NCBI GenBank assembly: GCA_965153455.1
Contig: OZ234496.1
Coordinates: forward strand, 17,662,304 to 17,726,303
Origin: Sphagnum compactum
Taxonomy: Eukaryota > Bryophyta > Sphagnopsida > Sphagnales
Length of the DNA: 64,000 bases
Direction: 5' to 3'
Every line of letters begins with the position of its first letter. The first letter of the stretch is position 1. Both the position numbers and the translations under genes were made by a program. The notes beneath the pieces were generated by a model, which did not search any database, was not told the DNA's origin, and was given only the letters and a program-made list of their open reading frames with translations. Shown piece by piece: positions 44,788-55,956 of the stretch.

Positions 44788-47700
44788 CAGGGTTCTTCAG
44801 GTTCTGAGATTTGGTTCAGGGAATTCCGAAGCTTGTCAAGAAAGGGTTCCGGAGTCCCTCCGGACAGAGTGGGCCTTCTTGGGGCTTTTCTGTCCGGGTC
44901 CCCCGAAAACGGGCCAGATCTTGTCCGGGTGCATGCAAAAAAACATTTGTGTGCGCCGCACTTTGCTATGACGCGTGGAACACAATGATTCATACAGAAT
45001 GGGGATCTAAGCCTTCATTGTTGCAATACTGTCGGCTTGACATTGCCAGATCACACTCACCACATCCAGAACACAAAGCTGCATTGCATCAAGAAGTCAT
45101 TTATTCAACAGCACACTACTTGAAGACATCTGGAAATGCATGTGTGCATACCAAGGATGGTCAGTCACAGCCCAGCTTTCATCACACTCAAAGTCAATGT
45201 CCAATGGTCAATGTCACAAGGTGCTGTGCATCACCAAGACACCTACTTGGCATGCAAATTTCTCAGCAACTGAGACACATTTGACAGCTGCTCCACTGGC
45301 TTCTCTACCTCCTTGGCCAGAAAATCCAGATCCTTCCTCTGCACACCTACCATCTCAGCATCTCCCCAGCACTCAGACTCATCCGATGATGAGCACACAC
45401 TGCCCTCCTCATCAAACCCATCATCTTCCAGCCCATCATCAAAGTTAGGCACCTGATTGGCGGGCTCCTTGCTCATTGCTGCAAACAGCTTGCTGACCAG
45501 AAGCTCACCAACAGGCCTGCTGTGAAACTCCTTGGCTGCAGCATAATCAAAGGACTCGACACTGCCAGCCAGAATGCTCACACGCATCAATGAATCGACC
45601 GTGACCACACGCAGCCGATTGGTGAGCCGATGCTTGATCATTCGGTGCTCACTGAAACCACGCTCAACACACGCCGTTTCAACCGGCACACAGAACATGG
45701 CCTCCGCAAAGGGCAACATGTGAGGTAGCTCCAAACAATGCTCCTTCTTTATGCAGGCCCACACATCCTGATTGCTCAGCCCTGGCGCAACTGCATAATC
45801 TGCCAACCATCGCTTCATCTTCTTGAACTCATGTTGAAGCGCAATGAAACGCTGCTCACAGCCCACAGACTCGGTATTAAACCACCTATGCTTATCCGCA
45901 GGCTGGCTGAAATGCTTGAGGATCATCATGAACTCATCCTCGCCATACTCTGCAATCTCCTTTGCTGACTTGCCCCTGTACGATGCAACATCAAAAATCG
46001 CACTACTGTCCAGCAGATCCCCCTCAGGAAAGCGATCCTCCAGCCCCGACACAATTGACTGCACCATTGAGGCCGCAAAGTCGACCAGATCTTGCTCGTT
46101 CAGCTCCCCCGTCAGCACCACCTTCTCAGTGAACTTGCCATCTCCATCGCGGTAGTGGATGGCATTGCTAACTTTGCCCAGGTTCACCTGTAGCACACAA
46201 GAAATAGGCAAGCAGAATTAGTACAGGGCAAGCCTTGGCGTTCTGCAATACACAGCAGAAACAGGTGCATGCATAGCATTGGAGACGACAGGATTTGGTG
46301 TCATATGTACTGCAACATAGCAAAACATGCGCCAGTCACAGGTATGGTCAAAAAGTCAAACTATGTTGGGTAACTGACAAGCTGCACAATGACTGCTTGC
46401 ATCAAGTTTCATGACACCACACGAACCCTCATGTGTCGTTTGCTTACCTTCAAGTTGTCATAGTGCTGCCCTGACAGCAGCTCCGCCTCAATGAAGTCGG
46501 TCTGCAGCTCCACCGCCACCTGCTGTGTCGCCTTGCGCACATGGTGCGGCAGCAGGTATGACGTGTGCTGAAACTTCTTGCTCAAGACATCAAGCGGCAG
46601 CATGATGTCTCGTAGCAAGTTCAGTTTCGCTGCTGCTTGCACGTCGCGCAGCTCCTCAAGTGCTGCCGCCCCAGCCGGCCAAGGCTGTTTGGAGTTGCGC
46701 TTGCGGGTGGCACGTCCCAAGAAGATGATGAGCTCCGCCAGGTTGTTGGTCAGCACCACCACGCACTGCAGCCGGCTGAACCAGCGTGTGGCGTTGAAGA
46801 TGGGGAATCTGAGCTGGGTGATGCCGTAACCCTTTGCAAAAGCCTCCCACTTTGACTGTCGCTTGCTGCTGTGGTTGAAGAGATTGTGCACCTGTCGCAG
46901 CTCGGAGTCCACTGCCTGCAGCTTCGGGCTGCTCTTTGCAATGTCGCTCATGACGAGCGCGGTGCAGTGTGCTACACAGCGTACCGCAACAATGCGCGGG
47001 TTGATTGCCTTCAGCCGTGCAGCTGCTCCCGACTTCACGCCCGCCATTGTTGCTGCCCCATCGCTGCAGAACCCTGCCATGCACTGCACGTCCAACCCCA
47101 ATGCTGTCATGACCCCTAACAGAACGGCTGTGATGGCATCAGCTGTAGTGGCCAACAGCTTCACGCAGGTCAGGTATTCAGTTGTAGCGACAAGTGTGTC
47201 GGGATGCAGGTATCTGACGTAGATGAGCAAGTGATCCTCCGTGGACACGTCTGTGCTACTGTCAATGAGTAGTGCAAAGCTGGAGCTGGCCTTGATCCGC
47301 TCGACCTGCTTCTGTAACAGCACCTCGCTGTAGCTGAAGAGCGCTGACCAAAAGTACCTGCAGATAGTACATAGGTCAAGGGAAAGGACATCATACACGG
47401 ACTGAAGTGGACAGGAGATGGGCATGTGTTGGCAACAATGCACTGATTGTTGACGACTGCAAGTGCAATGCTCAGGCAGGACAACTACTTTATTATTCAT
47501 GATCTTTGCAGCATGCACTACGTGGTCGCAAAGATGAGTTTTCAAAGCAAGGGATACCTGCCAACCTCGGATGCCCTGTGCAAGCACTGCATCATGAACA
47601 TACCTGCTATGGTTGTACTTGTGCGCGATCTAATCCACGCCCAGAAACTTCTCCAATGCCAGCAGTGGTGCAAACTTGCTGATTGGAAGCTACTCCTTGA

Positions 47701-48722
47701 TGCATGTTAGAGCTGTGGCCATCAGGCACTGTGTAGCTGTCTTGGTTGCAACGATGCATGTGGTGCGAACGACGTCAAACGCCCGCTTGAGAGGGTTGGC
47801 CTTGGCTGTGACTGCTGCTTTGTGCGTGAGAGAGGTGGTGTGAGTGAGAAGATCGTTGCCATCCCACACAACGGCCCTGCACGACCTGCTGAATTGACAT
47901 TTGTCGAGCTGATACTTGAGACAGAGGGTGCAGCAGCCAGTCACACTGCCGTTCTCGAGCTGCTTCTTGAACTGCCACCATGAGTAATCAATGGGGAACT
48001 TGTTGAGCTGCTTAGCAGTCACTGGGGGCCTGCCCTGCCTCTTGGGCTCAGCAGGGCTATCAGCAACAGGCAGGTTGCTGGCGCCTGCAGAAGCTGCTGC
48101 AGCTGAGGTGCTGGCCTCCCCATTTAGACTGGCAGCAGCATTAGATGCTGGCCTGCGGCTGACAGCAGCTCGTGAAGTTGAAGCAGGAGCGGACGCAGGG
48201 GCTGACGCAGGGGCTGAGCCTGAGGCTGGTGCTGAAGCTGATGCAGCTGCTGCAGGAGAAAAGCGGTGGCAGATGTGTTGCGAGAGCTTGCAGCAGCTGT
48301 AGTCAGAACTGGTGCTGCATGCTGCTTGGGCTGATCTGCTGAGGGTTTAGACTTCCACCAGGCAGTACGTGCTACTTTGGTTGGGGGTTCCAGGGGCTCA
48401 ACTAGCTCAACAGCCTCAATGGGGGCATTGGTGCTGGAGGGGCTGGGGGGTTTGACTGGGGAAGCAGTCAAGTCTATAGGAGCTGGAGCCTCAGAGCTCA
48501 TGTTGCACTTCCCAAATACAACAAAGAAGGTGCCTCAAAATCGTCCGGGGTACCCGGATTGGGCGGGAAAATGCAGCAAGCTTATCCCGGAGCTTATCCC
48601 GGAGCTCGGGCCTTCAGCCCTCGCTCATTTGTCCGGGCACTCCGTTCCTGGCGCTGCGCGCCAGTCCGGGGAAATTCGGCATTTTTGCATCCCATACGGG
48701 ATTCCTGATCTGTAGAACCCTA
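44788..48722 (-). mobile_element. Complete hAT transposon, 3,935 bp
   Basis: Bounded by perfect 8-bp duplications GTCACGAC. Terminal inverted repeats: left CAGGGTTCTTCAG, right (reverse complement) TAGGGTTCTACAG, with CAGGGTTC typical of plant hATs. Subterminal regions on both sides carry repeated TCCGG/CCGGA motifs (44860-44930 and 48540-48665), probable transposase-binding clusters. The transposase gene lies on the minus strand. Its insertion splits the retroelement ORF, and taking out the element plus one duplication restores that ORF in frame. Confidence 0.96.
45243..48501 (-). pseudogene. hAT transposase gene with two in-frame TAG codons
   Basis: Parts on the minus strand: an Ala/Ser/Pro-rich N-terminus (48501-48030); a BED/TTF-like zinc finger (C-x2-C ... 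H-x4-H: 'GCCTLC', 'LLTHTTSLTH', about 47990-47800); the catalytic core with 'LLIDSSTDVS' and 'FCSDGAATMAG' carrying the two conserved Asp residues and 'NATRWFSRL' (about 47357-46448); and the C-terminal dimerisation domain 'ACVERGFSEHRMIKHRLTNR' (exon 46187-45243). The last intron (46447-46188) is clear: TTGAAG|GTAAGC and TACAG|GTGAAC, in phase. The intron near 47550-47360 is likely, but its exact borders are not settled. TAG codons at 47690-47692 and 47630-47632 interrupt the frame between the zinc finger and the core. It resembles ZNF862-like domesticated hATs. Probably inactive. Confidence 0.88.
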
Positions 48723-48730
48723 GTCACGAC
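48723..48730. repeat. hAT target-site duplication, right copy
   Basis: GTCACGAC, identical to 44780-44787. Confidence 0.95.
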
Positions 48731-49040
48731 GCACGGTGCGGAGCAGGTGGTTGAAATTGGACGAGTTGGCACTGCCGCGCAGGATGATCAACTCAGTCTG
48801 CAGGTCGTTGATGTACGGGATGCGGTCGAGGATCGACTGGATGTTGTCGATCTTAGCCTTAATGAAGTCCTGCACGTACAGGTCGAGGCCGATCGGGCAG
48901 TCGAACGTCTTCAGGCTGTCGTCGAATGTCTTGAACTTAATCGAAGCCGAGAACAGGCACCGCAGGTCGATCGCATCGGCGTCGCGGGTGATCGACGACT
49001 TGTGCAACTGCAGGTGGAGGTCGTGCTCAGGTCCGTCGTT
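48723..49040 (-). pseudogene. Retroelement ORF, upstream part split off by the hAT
   Basis: Minus-strand frame with 'LHKSSITRDADAIDL', 'CPIGLDLYVQDFI', 'IPYINDLQTELIILRGSANS' and 'NHLLRTV', the RT thumb/connection-like stretch that precedes the LP--GGLG region in such elements. It joins in frame to 44787 once the hAT is removed. Before about 49040 the sequence changes to unrelated DNA, so the element is 5'-truncated and lacks its catalytic RT core. Confidence 0.78.
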
Positions 49041-50360
49041 GACATAAGTGTAATTTTACCCAGCATAATTTTTCCTCTGCTGTTTGGGGGCATTGGCAAG
49101 GGATGCCTGTTCAGGCTGCCCTTACTTTCTTTGAAGCAACCCCCATTTTTCAAAGATACTACTCAATGGGTAGGCTCCCAAGGCCGGCCTTACTTTCTTT
49201 GAAACCCCACCTCCCCTTTTTTTCTTTTTCCCATAATACTCAATGGGTTGGGTAGCCCCCAAGGAGCCCTTCTTCCAAAGGTCCCCCCCACTTTTTTTTT
49301 TGGTTTTTGTCCGGTGAGATGCACTGTGGGTACCCCCAAAAGTACCACCAGAACTTTTCTTAATGCTGGGTGAAGCCCTCAGCCATGGGTTTTCCCAGAA
49401 TCAGGCCCACACCAGGCATTGCCTCAGTCAAGCCCTTATTCCAGTAAAGCCCACAGCCTCAGGCTTTACCCTAAACTCAATTGAACTTCATTCAATTGAA
49501 TTCAGACCCTGAACCCACAACGGCCGGCCGCAATTGACTTCATTCAATTGAATTTGAAGGTTAGGGGAGGGAAACAAGGCATCACAAATTCACTGGCCCT
49601 GACAATAGATAATTACATATAGTAAAGGACGTCGTGGTCATTTTTCGTGAAGCTTTCCATCCATTCATCTGTTCCGTCATCCATCCATCCATCCATGGCA
49701 TCACTGCAGCCCATGTGGTTAAGATTTTGCTGTACGCGTAGAAACAGTCACATTATTCAGCAGAGTTTTGTTTTTTTTTGGCGAAATTTTGTCAACTGGC
49801 AATAAAAAAAAACCCAGTGCGACCTCTAGGAAGGAATTAAAAAAAAGAACTTCCAGAACATTCGTCATATTTCTTAGAAAAAAAAGAAAAAAAAGGAAGA
49901 ATTCGCCAGATTTACACAGTGAGTCCATGTAGCTCGCCTAGATTTAGGCAGGATTGCAGAAAAAACTCTACTGTCCGCCTAGGACAGTCACCATTTAATG
50001 TAAATTAAAGCTGGGGATCCTCGCCATTGCACCTAAGGAATTTGAAAAACAAAAACCCTATTATACAAGGTTTGCTTTCTTTCAATTTTTGTGATTAGTT
50101 ATCCCACAAAGAGGATTTAGCCAAATTAGGCTATAGACCATATAAATGATAGTGAATAAAACACTTAAGAATATTTATGCTTTATATGTATTTGGCGAAT
50201 TTAAATTATTTTTTCTAAATTTGGCGATTAGGGCCATTCCTTTTCACCAAAAATGTTAAAATGTGTAGAAAAAATAAATTTCAGCTTGAAACAATGAAAA
50301 TAAATTCCCCCAAAAAGAACCTAGCAATGTGGTATATAGAGAGGTTTTGGAAATGTAATT
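49041..50360. other. Non-coding stretch with local repeats
   Basis: No gene is supported. A ~90-bp local duplication with 'cttactttctttgaa' and 'actcaatggg' lies at 49115-49260. 'attcaattgaa' palindromes lie near 49490-49550. A catccatcc tract lies at 49660-49695. The 50110-50230 'ttggcgaattt' sequence resembles 53830-53960 on the other side of SHMT. Confidence 0.45.
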
Positions 50361-50434
50361 TGTAATTATAATTTTTGTAATATGTACCGTCAAATACACA
50401 CACACCTGTGCATTAGGCACAGGGTTCAAACTAG
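50361..50434 (+). mobile_element. Helitron-like 3' end (third type)
   Basis: A perfect 7-bp stem CCTGTGCATTAGGCACAGG is followed by GTTCAAA and CTAG at 50431-50434, then T. This has the layout of the Helitron 3' ends elsewhere in the window but a different hairpin sequence. The 5' end of the element was not found. Confidence 0.6.
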
Positions 50435-51361
50435 TATGTTTTACATACCTACTGTGTCCACACTCTGAACACCATAAGAATTCGTTCCAATCTAAACAGT
50501 CTAAACACTTTCACCAAAAAAACCAGTTCACTTAATATGAAACTGGTTCTAATAAGGTAAAACTTTCAAAAGTTGGATCCAATGCAATGTTCCCTGTCCC
50601 CCAGAGGGACAGGGCCCAACAAAGGGACACCCCTTAGCCCCACACTTTCCCTTTGTAAGAAATTCAACTAAGTTTTCAAGCCAACTTCTGGAGAATGGAA
50701 TTGGAAGGAACAAGGAACCTCCTTGGTTTGGGTATCCTCTTCAGGGTTTTTTCTAGGTGGGACAGGCAGGCATCTGCTAGTCCCAGATTTGGCACGACCA
50801 CTTTCAGCAGGGTGAATCATCAGTGGACGGCAGATGTGTCAGTGAAACCACTTTCACTATGTGAATCATCAGTGGAGAACAGAGATGTCAATGACACTGA
50901 AGGTTCTAAACAGGGAGGTGTCTAAAAGACTTACAGTACTCAAGGTGGTTACTACTCTGCATTTACATGCAATTAGGAATTTGAGGGTACGCATGGTTGT
51001 ACCCTCAACATCAACCAAAAATAAGGTGTGAGATAATATTACTGCATACTATCACAACTAAGCCCCCACCCTTTTTCACACAAGTTGCATGATTGTGTTT
51101 CATCAGACAGTTCAAGAAGTGTTCAGCTATCTTCAGCATTAAACTTATTCACATCATGTAAAGAATGTCCCTAGCTACCAAAAATAATGGCAGTGGTAAG
51201 AGAGCACATTGTTCAACAAAAAGACAGGTACAGCACTCACGGTGCAAGAGCCTTGACTTGGCCATTCCTTGCAACTGGCAAAAGAAAAACTCCCACCTTC
51301 CTTTCCTTCATGCAGATTTTTTTGAAAGGCAAAAGGATTAACTATGGGATCCATGTTAACT
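50435..51361. other. SHMT 3' flank, no gene seen
   Basis: The 50695-50925 frame includes an imperfect ~45-bp duplication ('ccactttca...gtgaatcatcagtgga') and has no recognised motif. Nothing else is supported. Confidence 0.45.
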
Positions 51362-53529
51362 CTATTCATTGCGATACTTCATTGTGTTGACATCAAAACC
51401 AGGCATGTCAAATGACGTTGAAAACTTCTCCACATCAACCTTCAGATCTGCTATGTCCTTGTTATTCTCCACTCCTTTGTTGAAGTCTTTCAGCAGCTTG
51501 CCATGCTCTTTCTGAATCTTTAAGGTGATTTTCACTGCTCGATCCAAGAACTCAGCAATCTGCTCAAAATCCTTCTCCTTCAATCCTCTCGAGGTCATTG
51601 CTGGGGTCCCTGTACAAGTCAACACCAAGAGAATCCATTACAACCAGTTTATTGACTGTAACAGTGTTCTTAATTTCCAGGAATATGAACAGGAAGGATA
51701 GTACTTACCAACACGGACACCTCCAGGGGAAAGGGCACTGCTGTCTCCGAACACTGCATTTTTGTTCAAGGTAATATGAGCAAGCTCACAAACTTTCTCC
51801 ACCTTGTTGCCTGCAATTAATTGAAGACACAATCAGCTCTCCACAATATGAGCAAGCGCAATCACACAAAAACCAAAAAATGGCCAACCTCAAATGCCCA
51901 TAATCTAGCAAAAGTCAGGCTATTGCTTCCAACAATTGACTGCACACAGCTTAAAAAGGAGAGGGAAATCTTGTGGAAAATCATACCAGTGAGGCCAAGT
52001 GGACGCAGATCCCAAAGGACAAGATGGTTCTCAGTACCATCAGTGACAAGCTTATATCCCTTCTTCATTAAGGCATCTCCGATGGCCACAGCATTGGCCT
52101 TCACCTGCTTGGCATAGGCCTTGAACTGGGGAGTGTCAACTTGCTTCAAGGCCACGGCCAATGCAGCAATTTGGTGATTGTGAGGACCACCTTGCAGGGA
52201 AGGGAACACAGAGAAGTTGATCTTGTCTTCATAGTCATATAAAGCTCCCTCAGCTTGTCCCTTCTTTGCTGGCTTTGGTCCCTTCCTGTAGAAGATCATA
52301 CCAGCTCTCGGGCCCCTCAAACTCTTGTGTGTGGTGGTTGTAACCACATCACAGTACTCAAATGGCTGATTGGCTACCTGTAACCAAAAGTCATGTATGA
52401 GCAAAAAGCATCGACAAGATCTCAAGTAGTCCCATACACAACAGAAACCAGGACAGACCCATTCAGCCTCCTGCTGCATTGGACCTGAATGCGAAAGTTT
52501 GCTATCTGAAATGGAAGCATTGTGCACAAAGGCAGCAGATGCAGGAAGACACTGAAAAAAGCCACACATTGTCACTCCATCAAACAACTAGGAATAGTAG
52601 TATAATGGGGTTCAGGAGGGGAAAGCAGATCTACACAGAAGACAGCAGTTCTTACAAAAATCCAACACGGGCACAGGGTCACAAAGACACTCAGGTCCAG
52701 AAAAGCAACAAAAGTAAACGAGGAGCTACAAAGGGCAGAAGAACCATGCAGAACAAAGGCATCCATTTCAAGTGTATCACATTCTTCGATATCTAACAAA
52801 ATACTTGCAGGCATGGGAGGGACAGTGGTCATAGACCTGAGCAGCCACAAGACCACTGATGTGAGCCATGTCGCACATGAGCATGGATCCACATTTGTCA
52901 GCAATAGCCCTCATCCTGGCGAAGTCCCAGTCTCTAGGGTACGCACTTCCACCAGAGATGATCATCTTAGGCCGGAAGTCCAGAGCCTTCTCCTCAAGCT
53001 TGTCGTAATCGATGAAGCCAGTCTTGTAGTCCACCTTATAGGGCAAGCTCTCGAAGAAAATAGAAGTGGCGGAAATCTTCTTGCCTCCAGAGGTGTAGTA
53101 GCCATGTGTGAGATGACCACCAGACGGCAGATCCAAGCCCATGATGCGGTCATGAGGCTGCAACAGAGCAGTGTAAACTGCGAAGTTAGCCGGAGATCCA
53201 GAGTAAGGCTGCACATTGACACCCCATTTCGCAGGGTCAAGATGGAAAGCCTTGAGAGCTCTCTCCTTACACAGATTCTCAATCTGGTCAATGAACTCGT
53301 TCCCTCCATAGTAGCGAGCGCCAGGAAGACCTTCCGAGTACTTGTTGGTGAGAGCACTACCCAGAGCTTCGATGACAGCCTGCGAGGTGAAATTCTCGGA
53401 CGCGATCAACTCAATGCCTCTACATTGCCGCACTTTCTCCCTCTCTATGAGATTGAAAATCTCCTCATCTGCGACATCAAGCGGCGTGTTTCCCCACGAC
53501 TTCACAGAGGATTCGACTGTTTCCGCCAT
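51362..53529 (-). CDS. SHMT: Serine hydroxymethyltransferase, cytosolic type
   Basis: Predicted 477 residues from four exons: 53529-52837, 52377-51987, 51810-51709 and 51609-51362. The sum is 1434 bp, an exact multiple of three, with GT-AG junctions throughout. SHMT uses pyridoxal phosphate to interconvert serine + tetrahydrofolate and glycine + methylene-tetrahydrofolate, feeding one-carbon metabolism and thymidylate synthesis. Family marks: '[14 protein letters not shown]', '[18 protein letters not shown]', '[19 protein letters not shown]', '[20 protein letters not shown]', '[13 protein letters not shown]', the PLP lysine in '[14 protein letters not shown]' (Lys249) and '[17 protein letters not shown]'. 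The ATG at 53529 fits the length of cytosolic plant isoforms. The same frame stays open upstream to a GTG at 53673, but that stretch reads as a GAAGAA-rich 5' UTR, so no organelle transit peptide is proposed. The stop is TAG, with TAA two codons further. Confidence 0.97.
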
Positions 53530-53690
53530 AGTACTTGCCAAGACTTTCCGCGCGCGCCTCTCTGCAAGCAAGCAAGCAAGCGAAGAAGAAGAAGACGACG
53601 ATCCGCGCGTCTCTCTGGAAGCGAGAGAAGACAAGAGGAGCGCAGAGAGATGACACACTGGGGTTTCTCGCACAAGTCACAACGAGGTTT

Positions 53691-53710
53691 TAGGGTTTGG
53701 GATTTGGCGC
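53691..53710 (-). promoter_or_regulatory. Telo-box and E2F-like site upstream of SHMT
   Basis: About 165-180 bp upstream of the SHMT ATG: AAACCCTA on the gene's strand (53691-53698) and TTTGGCGC on the plus strand (53703-53710), which fits the E2F consensus TTTSGCGC. Both are known in plant promoters of proliferation-linked genes. Function here is inference. Confidence 0.45.
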
Positions 53711-53739
53711 GCACTTTTTTTGCCCCCATCTAATAAAAG

Positions 53740-55727
53740 GGTAATTAACTGGCAATTCCTTTTGGGCAGAGGAACAAAAGTGTGTTTTTTTCTCCCAATT
53801 GTGTGAGGTAGGCAGACCAGCCGTCATCCATAATAAGGGGACATAGCCAAATTTGGCTTGAGGTCAGAGAGAAAAATAGAAAGTTTGGGCTACAATATAA
53901 TGGCGACGAACAAAGAAACTATAGTCTAAATATGGCGATATTAAATTATTTTCTTTCCAAATATGGCGAATTTGGGCTTTGTTTCTTTTCCAAAAAAATC
54001 CTTTGGACAGGTCGTTAGCTTGGCGAAAATTTGCCACAAAAAAAAACTAGGAACCAGCCCATTTGTGGACAATTAAAAAGCTGTTGGACTTTGATTCACC
54101 ACACACTCTTTTCTATTTTTGGGCACTAAATGAGTTTAATCATGCATGAGAGTTGAGGAGGATTAGATACCAGATTGGGAGTTTCAATGGCATTGGGGTA
54201 CTCCACTCATGTGTAGAAGAATATAGTACATTATATGCACATTCAAAAACAAGAGTCATGTGTAGAGTACATTATTATTATATGCATTCAATTCAAAACC
54301 AAGAGTCATGTGGTTTGTAGTTTGTGCCAACCTAGGTACCATTGTTGGGGTGGTGGGTTAAGGGCCAGGTTACACTAAAGGGCTTGAGCCCTGGCTTGTA
54401 GAATCTCATGTTTACCTTGCCTTTTGGACGAGACTATGGGAAAACCCATGGACCTGGGCTCAAAGGCCTTTGTTTGAAAATGTAAACCCAATTTGGATTA
54501 TACTTCAAACCACAATTTCTTTCTTAAAAATTTGGAAATGTGACTTCCTTAACCTTTCATTCATTTTTTTTATCTTTTTCAACTTTTGTCGTTTTTTTTT
54601 CTTTTTTAAATTTTTTTTCTTGTGAAAAAATCAAACGGGATTGCTCTTCAAGAAATTTTTATATCCTCGTCATTAAAAGAGATTCTCATATGTGAAGGTT
54701 TATGTACATTGCGTTAATTATCATCACCAAGATTCTTACCACATATTTTTATAACCAATTCTACTATCATATGCATTCCTAAAGGTCATAAATGGGTTTT
54801 AGTTGTTTTCATATGTTCATGTTAGCAATGTCAATTACATAAATAATTATCTTTCTCCATGACTTACAGATGTGCCATGTTTGGACACATATTATTATAC
54901 ATATCCCAATTTATCTTATATGTTTTAAATTTATTCGTTCATTCTTAAAAAATAAATGTACGACACAATATTAAATATTTTCTAAGACTAATGAGTCAAA
55001 TAGATAATTGATTTGAGATAAATGGAAGAAGTTTGAACCACAAGTGCACCATCCATTGGAAACTTGGGATGATTAAGTTGTGACTGACCCCAATCAAGTT
55101 GATGTTGGGTTCCACTTTGGTAAGGTACATTGTAAAGGATAAATCCTTGAACTAAAGAGTGGCTAGTAGGTAAGTAGATGCATGTAGGTGGTTAGTAAAT
55201 AAGTAAAAACTAATGGGTTGTTACTAGGTAGATAATAAAATCAAAAATTGATATATTTAGTGTTTTTACAAGATAGTGATTTTAAACAACCTTTTTATTG
55301 AAGGGAATGAACAGAAAATGTTAATGCATGAAAGTAATATTTTCATCAAAAACAATTTTGACAACACACCCAAACAAGTTATTTTAAATGATTTAGCAGC
55401 CTTGTTCAGTAGGCATGTGATGTGCATGGACAGTGAACACCACACCCTACAATGCTAGGTGTTGAACTAATGGTGGTTAGTTTAGGGTTTATTTAGGGTT
55501 AGGACTTTTTACACGGATTTGGTAATATTTTCTTATGCTATATCCTTAGTATGCACCTACCTGGTAGAAGGTGCATACTAAGGAGTTGAACTAATTTTCA
55601 TATGTTCGATAAGAGTATGAGTATAATATTCATATTAGGAGTTCACCCAACATATTTGATAACTACATGTGATTGAAAGAATCAACAAGATACCAATCCT
55701 CCTACATCTTCCCTACTTACCTGAGAA
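53740..55727. other. AT-rich non-coding stretch
   Basis: No gene seen. 54195-54310 has an imperfect local duplication ('agagtcatgtgtagagtacatt', 'ttcaaaaccaagagtcatgtg'). 53870-53960 shares 'atatggcga' and 'ttggcgaattt'-type phrases with 50110-50230. Confidence 0.5.
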
Positions 55728-55956
55728 TAAGAGCATCTCCAGCGGTGCTCAGTATGTGATTCTGACAGGTCCTGAGAGTTTTTTACTGAACTGTCATAAT
55801 GATTGGTCCAAGTGGTTTGCTATTAGTAGTCCCCCACCTATTTGTTGTCTCGGTTTCGGTTTTATGGGTGGGGTTCCAAAACAGTAAATAACTTAACTTG
55901 GATGTTTAAAATATTTTTGCAGGATCGCATACTGAGCACCGCTGGAGATGCTCTTA
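55728..55956. mobile_element. MITE, 229 bp, ~40-bp terminal inverted repeats
   Basis: The left end TAAGAGCATCTCCAGCGGTG and the reverse complement of the right end are identical over the first 29 bp and similar for about 40 bp. TA at both borders suggests a TA target duplication (Stowaway/Tc1-mariner-like). The GAGCATCTCCA terminus is widespread in plant MITEs. No coding capacity. A decayed relative is at 16290-16443. Confidence 0.93.

Noticed and set aside
44189-44971. 260-residue plus-strand frame
   Set aside because: It is the antisense shadow of the GC-rich retroelement frame and runs across the hAT border.
50695-50925. 76-residue frame near SHMT
   Set aside because: It arises from an imperfect local duplication and shows no recognisable motif or splice context.
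51362-51364. A genome-wide code in which TAG means glutamine
   Set aside because: SHMT ends at TAG exactly where relatives end, so TAG works as a stop; VPS60 and the unknown genes have no internal TAG. Methyl-cytosine decay in transposons is simpler.
53530-53673. 48-residue N-terminal extension of SHMT as a transit peptide
   Set aside because: The frame starts at GTG, has no ATG, and the GAAGAA/GCAAGC-rich DNA looks like 5' UTR; the ATG at 53529 gives the cytosolic-type length.
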